Below the pieces are notes generated by a model. The model was not told the origin of the DNA. It worked only from the letters and a program-made list of their open reading frames with translations, and searched no databases. Shown piece after piece: positions 17,501 to 24,398 of a stretch of DNA of 37,503 nucleotides. A program made the translations under genes and the position numbers. Every line of letters begins with the position of its first letter. The stretch's first letter is position 1. Location of the stretch: assembly GCA_005791255.1 (NCBI GenBank), contig SXXK01000157.1, positions 1-37,503 on the forward strand, given 5' to 3'. This DNA is from Planctomyces sp. (lineage in GTDB: Bacteria; Planctomycetota; Planctomycetia; Planctomycetales; Planctomycetaceae).

Positions 17501-17843
17501 ACTGCGTCAGAGCCTCACGCTGCGGCACACCAAGAGGCTGCTCAGGAGGCATCTGCAGGTCACCAGCATAACTCACTGCCTGCACCAGCAGACTGCCGGC
17601 CGCATCACCCGACACGGCAGCCGGACCTGAATCACCACCCCGCAAAATCGCTTCCCGCGAATCCAGCCGCAATCCACCCGACTGTTTCTTTGCCCCGTGA
17701 CACCCCACACACTTCTCGGCCAGCAGCGGACGTATCTCACGCTCAAAAAACTGCTCCGACTCGTCCGCTTCAGACAGCGGATGAAACAACAGCACACTGC
17801 AGCAGACCGCCAGCAACTGCAAGACGACAGCGGACGAAAACAT
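14517..17843 (-). CDS. Secreted planctomycete cytochrome / DUF1549 / DUF1553 protein (copy 1)
   Basis: This very large exported protein (1108 residues) belongs to a family that is highly expanded in Planctomycetota and has unknown function. After a signal peptide (AVVLQLLAVCCSVLLF) comes a planctomycete-type cytochrome C domain with CVGCH (Cys45, Cys48, His49). The DUF1549 region follows, with HWARHWLDIARYSDTKGYVY and a second CARCHDHKYDP motif. The C-terminal DUF1553 region contains NRVWAWHFGRGLASS and HPELLDWL and ends in CSNEFLFVD. ATG 17843 is chosen because AAAGGA sits about eight bases upstream; ATG 17852 overlaps that site. It follows the PQQ-like gene closely and precedes the amidohydrolase. 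Confidence 0.9.
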   Translation of the reverse strand: MFSSAVVLQLLAVCCSVLLFHPLSEADESEQFFEREIRPLLAEKCVGCHGAKKQSGGLRLDSREAILRGGDSGPAAVSGDAAGSLLVQAVSYAGDLQMPPEQPLGVPQREALTQWVRLGLPWPARTGMLQSVGPDAAAAHWAFQPVADPPVPQTDTTLIRTPVDAFIMQGLQRRGLQMSPEADRRTLIRRAYFTMTGLPPAAAEVEAFVADPHPQAYEQLVERLLHAPEYGQHWARHWLDIARYSDTKGYVYGREERFWVHAWNYRDWVVSALNADMPYDRFLLLQIAADQVPDRTDEDLAAMGFLTLGRRFLGVRRDIIDDQIDVVCRGTMALTVGCARCHDHKYDPIPTADYYSLYGVFDSSREFLAELPMGGASADGAGAEFQRAYQERAAAGEKLRQERRATTAARVRDRVEDYLRAQLDPGRYPEAGFDQIIAATDLLPSFVHRWRDYLRLAEQRGDALFVVWHAYRNLPPQQYAERSAAVLRELRDGGRLTNARLAAAFTEPPANFDDVITGYARLFRAVDTEWQSVLQRAAQAGTAAPQGLPDADAEALRLVLYGPGQPCFVPDEPISSTEYDFDSGVCNELWKAQVELDRLILNAPSQPRFAVVLRDRAQPVEPRIFARGNPAQQGADVPRQFPGLLSGAERRPFTKGSGRLELAERIIDRTNPLTARVMVNRVWAWHFGRGLASSVGDFGLRAERPSHPELLDWLTTRFIESGWSLRSLHRMILLSATFRQSSAELSAEQQQRAMAVDPGNVLLWRMNLHRLSFEELRDSLLSVSGGLERAVGGRPQDLFQPPYPRRRTLYGLVDRQFLPGTLRMFDFANPDLHIPQRSETTVPQQALFLMNHPLVLEQVRLLARRAGESGELEQQVRLLFREVLQREPTAAELSEAVGLLGAEVPEQPEQRPTAGDWSYGYGAVDESAGRVMGFQPLPHFTGTAWQGGAVHPDGQLGWVQLTAQGGHPGNDRQHAAVRRWTAPRKLRLTLKLQLVHEPEVGDGIRAFVVSSRQGLLQAQKLHHQRASGELQGVVVEAGETLDFVVDIGEQLNSDQYLWRVELLEEGAGESATAWHSELDFPIPPNPALTPLEQLAQVLVCSNEFLFVD

Positions 17844-17884
17844 CACGGTCATCCTTTGAAAAATCTGCCGACTGTTTCCCGGGA

Positions 17885-19186
17885 TCAACCCCCCGCCGAC
17901 TGCTGCGCATCGCCTATCAGATACAGGTGCGATTCCGTCCGCAGCAGAATCCTGCCATCGATAAACACCGGAGTCGCTGTGGTGTGCTCGTCCGCAATAC
18001 TGTTCTCGGACAGCAGCTGAAATTTGTCGCCACCTGCATTCACCACAAAGACTGTGCCGTCCTGGCGAGTCAGATAGACGCGGCCATCAGCCACCACCGG
18101 CGATGCTCGGAACGTATGCCGATTCTTCGGCAGCTGACCCGACCAGATCGTTCGACCTGTCTGCAGATCCAGACAATCCACCACACCCCGGGCATCACCG
18201 TTGTCACGGCAGATGTAAACGCGACCGGCGGCGATCGCCGGAGTCGGTACGTCGGCCGCTGTGCCTGTGTTCGCCCACAGCTGATGCGTTTTCGTCACAT
18301 CACCGCTGCCACCCATGCGCACCGCCGTCAGGGAATCACCGCGAGCATAGGGGGCCACCACAATGCCCTCCGCAACAGCCGCCGATGCAATCGAACGGAA
18401 ATACTTGTGACCCGTGGGATTCAAACCACCCAGACGCCACAGCTCGGCACCGTCGGCAGCCGCATGAGCCGTCACATGGTCGGCCCCCAGCACCACGATC
18501 TGCTGCTGATCACCCTCACCCACAACCACCGGTGTTGCGTAGCTTTGGGCTGCTTCTTCAGGAGCACCCAGTTCGCGATCCTGCTTCCACAGCAGCTTGC
18601 CCGAACCTTTTTCAAATGCCGCCAGATACGACGGACCGGAATGCATGCAGGCCACCACCACCGCATTGTCCGTCAGCACCGGGGATGTCCCCAGATCCCA
18701 CCACAACGTGTCCTGCCCGTACATCTTCTGCAGATTGTGCTGCCACTGCAGCTGACCTTCGACAGTGAAACAGGCCAGATCACCGCTTTTGAAATACACA
18801 AACACATACCGACCATCCGTAGTCGGCGACGGATTGGCTCCCGTGCCGTCCTTGCCAGGTTTGCCCTCCACGGATGTCCCCAGCACACGCTCCCACCGCA
18901 GACTGCCAGCGCGGCTGGAACACTGCACCACGTTGGAACTGTCGCGAGTCCCCGTGAGGAAGATGCGGTCGTCGATGACGGCCGGAGTCGACGCGCCGCG
19001 GATCGTGAGCGGCGTCTTCCAAAGCACTCCGCTGTCTGCCGACCACTGCTGCAAATAACCCGAGCCCTCAGCCTGACCACTGCCACCGGGACCACGCCAC
19101 GACGGCCAGTCCCCCGCAGTCACAGCATCACATGCTGACAACCCAAAACTGAACAGCACAGCAGAGACAACGGATGACATTCGCAT
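17885..19186 (-). CDS. PQQ-like beta-propeller protein, exported
   Basis: This 433-residue protein is built from repeated blades of the quinoprotein/BamB type, for example TPAVIDDRIFLTG, SPTTDGRYVFVYF, TPAIAAGRVYICRDNGD and SPVVADGRVYLTRQDG. The opening GDWPSWRGPGGSG is the usual N-terminal signature of secreted planctomycete propellers. The N terminus is a signal peptide that could be processed as a lipoprotein (FGLSAC) or cut after AVTA. It probably works as a scaffold or binding protein outside the cytoplasm; no catalytic cofactor site can be confirmed. Its stop is 41 bases before the DUF1553 start, consistent with cotranscription. Confidence 0.85.
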   Translation of the reverse strand: MRMSSVVSAVLFSFGLSACDAVTAGDWPSWRGPGGSGQAEGSGYLQQWSADSGVLWKTPLTIRGASTPAVIDDRIFLTGTRDSSNVVQCSSRAGSLRWERVLGTSVEGKPGKDGTGANPSPTTDGRYVFVYFKSGDLACFTVEGQLQWQHNLQKMYGQDTLWWDLGTSPVLTDNAVVVACMHSGPSYLAAFEKGSGKLLWKQDRELGAPEEAAQSYATPVVVGEGDQQQIVVLGADHVTAHAAADGAELWRLGGLNPTGHKYFRSIASAAVAEGIVVAPYARGDSLTAVRMGGSGDVTKTHQLWANTGTAADVPTPAIAAGRVYICRDNGDARGVVDCLDLQTGRTIWSGQLPKNRHTFRASPVVADGRVYLTRQDGTVFVVNAGGDKFQLLSENSIADEHTTATPVFIDGRILLRTESHLYLIGDAQQSAGG

Positions 19187-19245
19187 GACATGATTCCATA
19201 ACGCAGGCGGCTGAGACTGACGGAATGGCTGGCAGCTGCTGTCAA

Positions 19246-19818
19246 TCAGTGAGCATGAACAGCATGGCCGTGGTCACCATGGCCGTGGTCACCATGGCCG
19301 TGGCTGTCGTGGCCGTCGTGACCGTGACCGTCATGGCCGTGATGGTCGTCTTCCGCAGGTGCTTCCGGGAAGACCGCCAAAGAACCAAAGGCACCGGACA
19401 ACTGAGCAGACCCGCACATCAGAGCCATACAGGTCAGCATGGTCACGTAGATGAACTTACCCGTGAAATTGCTGACCGCCATCCCCAGCAGATAGTGCTT
19501 GCCACCTTCCGGCGGAGCCACACTGCCCCAGACCAGCACCGCCACCACCATCAGCAACAACACTCCCAGAATGCCGCCCCGACGCAAAATCGGATAAGCC
19601 TTCGCCCAGTTCACTGCGAGGCTGAAAAACGCCAGCCACGCCAGCAGCGGCAGCCATGGTATCAGGACCAGAACCACACTGACCACCAGATTCAGCAGGG
19701 CCTGAAAGACATCCACCAGACTGGTGAAAAGGTTGAACAAGGCTTCCATGATGACACCAGCAGCTAACAGGACTGAGATGAAAAAAACGGGATTCCGACG
19801 GATCGCCGGAGCAGCCAT
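19246..19818 (-). CDS. Small membrane protein with His/Asp/Gly-rich C-terminal tail
   Basis: This 190-residue protein is not a recognised family. It has about four hydrophobic segments: PVFFISVLLAAGVIMEALF, LLNLVVSVVLVLIPWLPLLAW, GGILGVLLLMVVAVLVWGSV and FIYVTMLTCMALMCGSA. It then ends in a 34-residue tail with 14 histidines, mostly GHDGH and GHGDH units, that could bind Ni, Zn, Co or Cu. The tail is encoded by near-tandem repeats around 19263-19340. Starts at 19818 (preceded by GGGG) and at Met24 (19749) are both possible. The topology of the tail (cytoplasmic or periplasmic) cannot be decided. It may be the first gene of the operon leading into the PQQ gene. Confidence 0.65.
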   Translation of the reverse strand: MAAPAIRRNPVFFISVLLAAGVIMEALFNLFTSLVDVFQALLNLVVSVVLVLIPWLPLLAWLAFFSLAVNWAKAYPILRRGGILGVLLLMVVAVLVWGSVAPPEGGKHYLLGMAVSNFTGKFIYVTMLTCMALMCGSAQLSGAFGSLAVFPEAPAEDDHHGHDGHGHDGHDSHGHGDHGHGDHGHAVHAH

Positions 19819-19903
19819 CTTACCCCGGCTGCCCCCGCAGGATCTACTGAGACTGTCGGACAGCAGGCGAATTCGCAGAAGCTGACAGACGTCGACCGAT
19901 ACC

Positions 19904-21013
19904 TCAACCCAGCGGATTTACCGGACCACAACCACTGTTCGCCGAACGCAGTGCCGCATCCAGCACCTGCTGAGTCTGCAATGCTGCCTGACCCCAGAAC
20001 GGATCCCGACGACCGCTGTTCACAAGTTCAGAGAAGTTACGGAAAAGTGCTGTTTCCTGAGCATTTTTGTGGTTGTTGCTGTACTCGGACACAGACCGGA
20101 CACTCAGGTGTCGCTCCATGTTGAAGTAGCAGCCATCGGCTGCAAAGTTGTGGTTCCCCACATCAAATGACGCCTCGTTTCCGAAGTACGGCAGTACAAA
20201 ATCGTTCACCGCCAGATAGCCCTTCGTGCCGCTGATGTGTGCCCACTGCTGATGATTGGCTCGGAAGGAATTGAAAAACGTGGCCGACACTCCGCTGGCG
20301 AAATGCAGCTCACCCTGAAATTCCATCGGCACTACATCACTGCTGTCCGGACGCTGCACACCATGCAAAATTCTGCCACGCACCTCAACCGGCATCTCGT
20401 AGCGCATGGCCCACAGGATGATGCGGATGGTGTACCAGCCGAGATCACCAAGGCACCCGGCGGGTTCCAGCTGAGCACTTGCGCGGATGTTGCTTTGCAC
20501 CCACGACTCGTCAGCACAGAAGCTGAACTGACTGGCGATCCGCCGAATTGTGCCGACACTGATACCGTCGTCCAGCACCTGCCGCATGGCGTCCAGTCGC
20601 GCGTTGTGCATGAACATCACACCGTCCATAAACTGCACACCCGCAGCGTCGCAGGCGGCCAGCATTCGCTGCACATCCGCGCTGGTCACACCGCACGGTT
20701 TTTCCACCATCACGTGCTTGCCAGCCTGAGCAGCTCTGATGACCCACTCCGTGCGAATGCCCGTCGGCAGCGGGATGTAGACGGCATCCACATCCGTACG
20801 AGACAGCAGCTCTTCATAGCTGCTGAGCGCCTCGACCGGGTAAGGAGCCGGTACGGAGGCGGAACACTCGTCGATGAACTGCTGAGCCTTTGCTGTGGAG
20901 CGGCTGGCGACAGCCCGGATCACGCCGTTCCCCGAATTCAGAATCGAATGCCAGTTTTTCTTCGCGATACCGGCCGTGCTGAGAATTCCCCAGCGACACT
21001 GCTGCTGACTCAT
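19904..21013 (-). CDS. Gfo/Idh/MocA family oxidoreductase
   Basis: This 369-residue NAD(P)-dependent oxidoreductase belongs to the glucose-fructose oxidoreductase / inositol dehydrogenase superfamily. The N-terminal Rossmann fold starts with RWGILSTAGIAKKNW. DVDAVYIPLPTGIRTEWVIRAAQAGKHVMVEKP contains the characteristic EKP active-site lysine motif. The C-terminal alpha/beta domain (DLGWYTIRIILWAM, GYLAVNDFVLPYF) resembles the dihydrodiol dehydrogenase/xylose dehydrogenase branch. There is no signal peptide, so it should be cytoplasmic. It stands alone, downstream of the QueD-like gene by about 36 bases. Substrate is unknown. Confidence 0.88.
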   Translation of the reverse strand: MSQQQCRWGILSTAGIAKKNWHSILNSGNGVIRAVASRSTAKAQQFIDECSASVPAPYPVEALSSYEELLSRTDVDAVYIPLPTGIRTEWVIRAAQAGKHVMVEKPCGVTSADVQRMLAACDAAGVQFMDGVMFMHNARLDAMRQVLDDGISVGTIRRIASQFSFCADESWVQSNIRASAQLEPAGCLGDLGWYTIRIILWAMRYEMPVEVRGRILHGVQRPDSSDVVPMEFQGELHFASGVSATFFNSFRANHQQWAHISGTKGYLAVNDFVLPYFGNEASFDVGNHNFAADGCYFNMERHLSVRSVSEYSNNHKNAQETALFRNFSELVNSGRRDPFWGQAALQTQQVLDAALRSANSGCGPVNPLG

Positions 21014-21049
21014 AGCGAACCTTCAACAAATTCTGCAGAACTCTGAACT

Positions 21050-21523
21050 TTACGGTGTTGCTGCACCCGGGCTGCGCAATGATGCAAACAGACGATTATC
21101 CCGGATCCAGTCTTCACGAGTATACGAAATGACCGAAGTGTCGGTTTCGCGAATCTCCAGCTGAGCCAGCCGAAAACCCATGTCCGTGACCTCTGTGAAC
21201 AGCATCCACGCCAGGTTTTCCACACTGGTCGGTCCGTTGAACAGCTTCATCTTCAACTGCTCACCTGTACGCCGACAGTGTTCCTGCAGGGATTCGTACA
21301 GCGGGTCATTCACGTTAATCAGCATGCCGTGGTCGTAATATTCCTTGATCCACGGTTCCATGCGACTGTCGAATTCACCGAACAGCGTGCTGATTTCGCC
21401 GTCCCGCTCCACTTCAAAAAAACACCGCACTCCGTACCGATGACCGTGCAGATTGCTGCACTTGTCCTTCAGGGTCTCGTTACGGTGTGCCGCGTAAAAC
21501 TTGTACTCTTTCTGGATGATCAT
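21050..21523 (-). CDS. 6-pyruvoyltetrahydropterin synthase / QueD family protein
   Basis: This 157-residue enzyme of the PTPS fold is likely to convert dihydroneopterin triphosphate to 6-carboxy-tetrahydropterin (queuosine pathway) or a related pterin. Zinc ligands His13 (FYAAH), His26 and His28 (LHGH) and the catalytic Cys22 (CSNLHGHRYG, the Cys-x3-His-Gly-His pattern of QueD) are all visible. GPTSVENLAWMLF and LEIRETDTSVISY match the later conserved region, including the substrate-anchoring Glu. No other queuosine gene is seen nearby, so the exact reaction remains inferred. Confidence 0.88.
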   Translation of the reverse strand: MIIQKEYKFYAAHRNETLKDKCSNLHGHRYGVRCFFEVERDGEISTLFGEFDSRMEPWIKEYYDHGMLINVNDPLYESLQEHCRRTGEQLKMKLFNGPTSVENLAWMLFTEVTDMGFRLAQLEIRETDTSVISYTREDWIRDNRLFASLRSPGAATP

Positions 21524-21617
21524 CAGCTGCGTCCGAAAAAGTTGGAGTTGCCAGCCCGGCAGCCCGGATCGCGAATGATACCATGTCAGAGTCGCCGGAA
21601 TCCCTTCAGGCCTCGGT

Positions 21618-22835
21618 TCAAAGGGAGTGTTTTTCAGAAATCCGACCGCCGCCGGCTGCTGCCGCAGCTGTCAGAATCTGCTCCAGTCGCCCCACCGAAG
21701 CCTGAATCGTCCATTTTTCTGCGACAATCTGCTCCGCCAGAGCCGTTCGCCGGGCTGTCGCCGGCCGATCCGACAGCACCCGCCGCAGCGCCGCTGCCAA
21801 AGCACTCGCATCACCCGCCGCACACAATTCACCCAAACGCCCGCCCTCCAGAATCTCGGCCGGACCCGCCGGACAGTCGCTCGACACCACCGCGGTTCCG
21901 CAGGCCATCGCCTCCAGCAGCACGTTCGGCATACCCTCCACCAGCGACGGCAGCACAAAGACATCCGCCGTCCGATACCACGCTGACGCATCCACCCGAA
22001 AACCGGGCATCCGCACCTGATCCTCCAGACCCGCCTCCTGCACCTGACGCTGCAGACGCTGCCGATGATCACCCTCCCCCAGCAACGCCACGCGGTACTC
22101 CGCACCGCCACCCTCCTGAACCAGACGACGCACCGCTTCAATCAGCAGGTGAAAACCCTTTTCATGATTCAGCCGACCAGCAGATACCAGCCGCACCACC
22201 CTGGCACCCGGAATCCGACTGCCGCGCGACCACCACTCATCCCCCGGATCCCCGGCACCCGCCTGCCGCACAGCCTGCAAATCAATTCCGTTGTACTGAG
22301 TCCTGATGCGGGCGGGGTCAATGCCGTAAAATCGAATCGCCGACTGCCGCGCGCCTTCCGAGACCGCCAGCACCTGAGTCGATCGGTTGTACAAACGATG
22401 CAGCATCCGCCGCTTCAGCCACTGAAAACGCCCGGCCACCGGAGCAAATCCGGTTTCCGGATTGGTCACAATCGTTGACACGTTCGGTACCCCGACTCGC
22501 TGAGCACCCGCAGCGGTGATCAGAGTCATCAGGAAGGTGCGGTCATAACTGACCTCCGTTCCCGTCTCCCGCAGACAGTTCGCATAGTCCGAGACTCGCA
22601 GACGATGCAGCCGCCCCGGAAAATAACCCCGCACACGCCCCATCCGCTCCTCACACACATGCACCGGCACATCCGCCGGAATCTCCGCCAGCAGAGGCCC
22701 CGTCCGATACACCAGATACAGCTGCGGCAGAAAGCGGTCACGATCCAGATGCCGCAGGATCTGCACCAGCTGACGCTCTGTGCCGCCACCGTGCATCCCA
22801 CCCACCGCCAGCATCACCTTCAGTCGCCTATTCAC
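21618..22835 (-). CDS. Glycosyltransferase family 4 protein
   Basis: This 405-residue GT-B glycosyltransferase probably transfers a sugar from a nucleotide-sugar donor to an envelope glycan or lipid. KVMLAVGGMHGGGTERQL is the usual N-terminal acceptor-side loop. AVSEGARQSAIRFYGIDPARIRTQYNGID, LVSAGRLNHEKGFHLLIEA and VLPSLVEGMPNVLLEAMACGTAVVSSD carry the C-terminal donor-binding E-x7-E motif. The GTG at 22835 is chosen because it overlaps the stop of the HD gene and keeps the beta strand intact; ATG 22814 is the alternative. It is the last gene of the 26072-21618 operon. Confidence 0.88.
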   Translation of the reverse strand: MNRRLKVMLAVGGMHGGGTERQLVQILRHLDRDRFLPQLYLVYRTGPLLAEIPADVPVHVCEERMGRVRGYFPGRLHRLRVSDYANCLRETGTEVSYDRTFLMTLITAAGAQRVGVPNVSTIVTNPETGFAPVAGRFQWLKRRMLHRLYNRSTQVLAVSEGARQSAIRFYGIDPARIRTQYNGIDLQAVRQAGAGDPGDEWWSRGSRIPGARVVRLVSAGRLNHEKGFHLLIEAVRRLVQEGGGAEYRVALLGEGDHRQRLQRQVQEAGLEDQVRMPGFRVDASAWYRTADVFVLPSLVEGMPNVLLEAMACGTAVVSSDCPAGPAEILEGGRLGELCAAGDASALAAALRRVLSDRPATARRTALAEQIVAEKWTIQASVGRLEQILTAAAAAGGGRISEKHSL

Positions 22836-23409
22836 CACCTGACGCACCCGCTTCAGGCACCAGATCCAGCTCAGGCGCAATTGCCGCCAGTGCCCCAATC
22901 AAAAACGTAATGTGCTCGTCCAGATCCACTCCCAGATCCGCCGCTCCACGCACAATATCATCCCGACTGACTGCTGCCGCAAAGGACGCCTGTTTCATCT
23001 TTTTCCGCACGGATTTGGCCGTCATGCCGTCCAGACGAGCAGGACGCATCAGCGCACAGGCCACCAGAAATCCACACAGCTCGTCACACGCATATAACGC
23101 TTTGTCCAGACGAGACACCCGCGGACAGTCCGGCAGGTAATCTGCATGCGACTTAATGGCGTAAATAATCTCGTCGCTGTAACCACGCTGCTTAAGTATC
23201 ACAGAACCCTGCAGGGGGTGATCCGGCGGATTCGGCCAGCGTTCATAATCAAAGTCATGCAGCAGCCCCACTGTCGCCCACTTCTCAGCATCCTCGCCGT
23301 ACTTCACCGCATACGCCCGCAAACCAGCCTCCACGGCAAACATGTGCCGCTGCAAAGCCGGATTCTGCACGTACTCGTTCAAAAGTGCCAGATTTGTCGC
23401 CCGGTCCAT
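22828..23409 (-). CDS. HD-domain hydrolase-like protein
   Basis: This 193-residue protein has an HD metal-dependent phosphohydrolase fold: RHMFAVEAGLRAYA (first His), VGLLHDFDYERWPNPPDHP (His-Asp pair) and AIKSHADYLPD (later His). It resembles the HDIG family of small bacterial hydrolases. The substrate, perhaps a nucleotide, is unknown. ATG 23409 overlaps the stop of the rhomboid gene by one base (TGATG), suggesting coupled translation; eight further codons upstream are less likely to be used. Its 3' end overlaps the GT4 start by a few bases. Confidence 0.8.
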   Translation of the reverse strand: MDRATNLALLNEYVQNPALQRHMFAVEAGLRAYAVKYGEDAEKWATVGLLHDFDYERWPNPPDHPLQGSVILKQRGYSDEIIYAIKSHADYLPDCPRVSRLDKALYACDELCGFLVACALMRPARLDGMTAKSVRKKMKQASFAAAVSRDDIVRGAADLGVDLDEHITFLIGALAAIAPELDLVPEAGASGGE

Positions 23410-24386
23410 CAGCCGCCTCGCACCTGTCGCCACAGTTTTTTACGAAGTCCCAGAACAATCCCGGTCAGAAAACCACCCAGATGAGCCGCGTTGGCTATCG
23501 GCCCCAGTGCGCCCGACATGCAGATCAGCAGAAAAAATATGGAATACACGACCTGATCCTGAGGCAGCCCGATGCCGTCCTCCGGAGCTGTCCTGCCCTT
23601 CATCCACGCATACCCGATCAGCCCGAAAACTACTCCCGACATGCCACCGAAACCCGGTCCGGACCAGTACAGCTGAGCCAAATTGGAAATCACTGCCGTT
23701 ATAAGTACCAGCAAAACATATCTTGAAGTACCGCGAGTAAACTCAATCCAGCGACCCAATCCCCACATCCACTGCATATTAAATAAAATGTGCAGCACGC
23801 CGAAGTGCAGAAAAATCGGAGTTACAAAGCGCCAGATCTCGCCACGCCGCAGGACCCCCAAAGGGTTAGGACGAAAAGGATCCACCAGCAGCAGCTCGAT
23901 CGCTGTGTATTCTTCCGGCGGAGTCTGAATGAACAGTTTCGACAGCAGACGGGACTGTGGGTCGTTGCAGGTGGGCATGAACAGTCCGCCCTCCTGAAAA
24001 CTGGATCGCCAGTCCGTCGTCACAGCCACCACCAGAATCGAAAGCCCAATGAGTATTGCTGTCGCCGGAAAAGTGTAATACCAGACACCCGACCAGCGCT
24101 GCTTCAGACGCCGCGATGCTGCTGTGTTCAGACGTGCCTCAGGAGCATCCTGCTGCTTCAAAAGCTTCCGCCCCTCCAGCTCCGCTGCCGTGATCTGAGC
24201 TGCCTGCGGATCACTAAGAAACTGCTGCAGCAGACCAGTCGCCGTTTCCTTCTGCGCATCATCAACCAGCCAGATCACCCAGCGACCATCCTCCTGCTCG
24301 ACACGCACGCGGATCGAGTTTCGGGAAAGCCAGCCGGCCAGTCGTACGGCGTCGTGCTGCTGTTCCAACTGATGCAGTTCTCGCAT
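23409..24386 (-). CDS. glpG: GlpG-like rhomboid intramembrane serine protease
   Basis: This 325-residue integral-membrane protease cleaves transmembrane substrates. The N-terminal segment VIWLVDDAQKETATGLLQQF resembles the cytoplasmic domain of E. coli GlpG. The catalytic core then follows: LHFGVLHILFNMQWMWGLGRW (His194, His199 and Asn203 of the oxyanion region), GGMSGVVFGLIGYAW with nucleophile Ser250, and NAAHLGGFLTG with catalytic His302. Several hydrophobic helices are evident from residue 105 onward. It lies 12 bases after the oxidase-methyltransferase gene and is coupled to the HD gene. The GlpG name is assigned by motif layout. Confidence 0.9.
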   Translation of the reverse strand: MRELHQLEQQHDAVRLAGWLSRNSIRVRVEQEDGRWVIWLVDDAQKETATGLLQQFLSDPQAAQITAAELEGRKLLKQQDAPEARLNTAASRRLKQRWSGVWYYTFPATAILIGLSILVVAVTTDWRSSFQEGGLFMPTCNDPQSRLLSKLFIQTPPEEYTAIELLLVDPFRPNPLGVLRRGEIWRFVTPIFLHFGVLHILFNMQWMWGLGRWIEFTRGTSRYVLLVLITAVISNLAQLYWSGPGFGGMSGVVFGLIGYAWMKGRTAPEDGIGLPQDQVVYSIFFLLICMSGALGPIANAAHLGGFLTGIVLGLRKKLWRQVRGG

Positions 24387-24398
24387 GGTTTCTGAATT

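Noticed and set aside
15657-17630. Long open frame on the plus strand opposite the DUF1553 gene
   Set aside because: It is an antisense shadow caused by high GC and codon bias; its translation is rich in Arg, His, Gln and Pro with no domain, while the minus strand encodes a clear family protein.
17348-19138. Plus-strand open frame opposite the PQQ-like gene and the DUF1553 N terminus
   Set aside because: Antisense shadow; low-complexity Pro/Ala/His composition and no recognisable motif.
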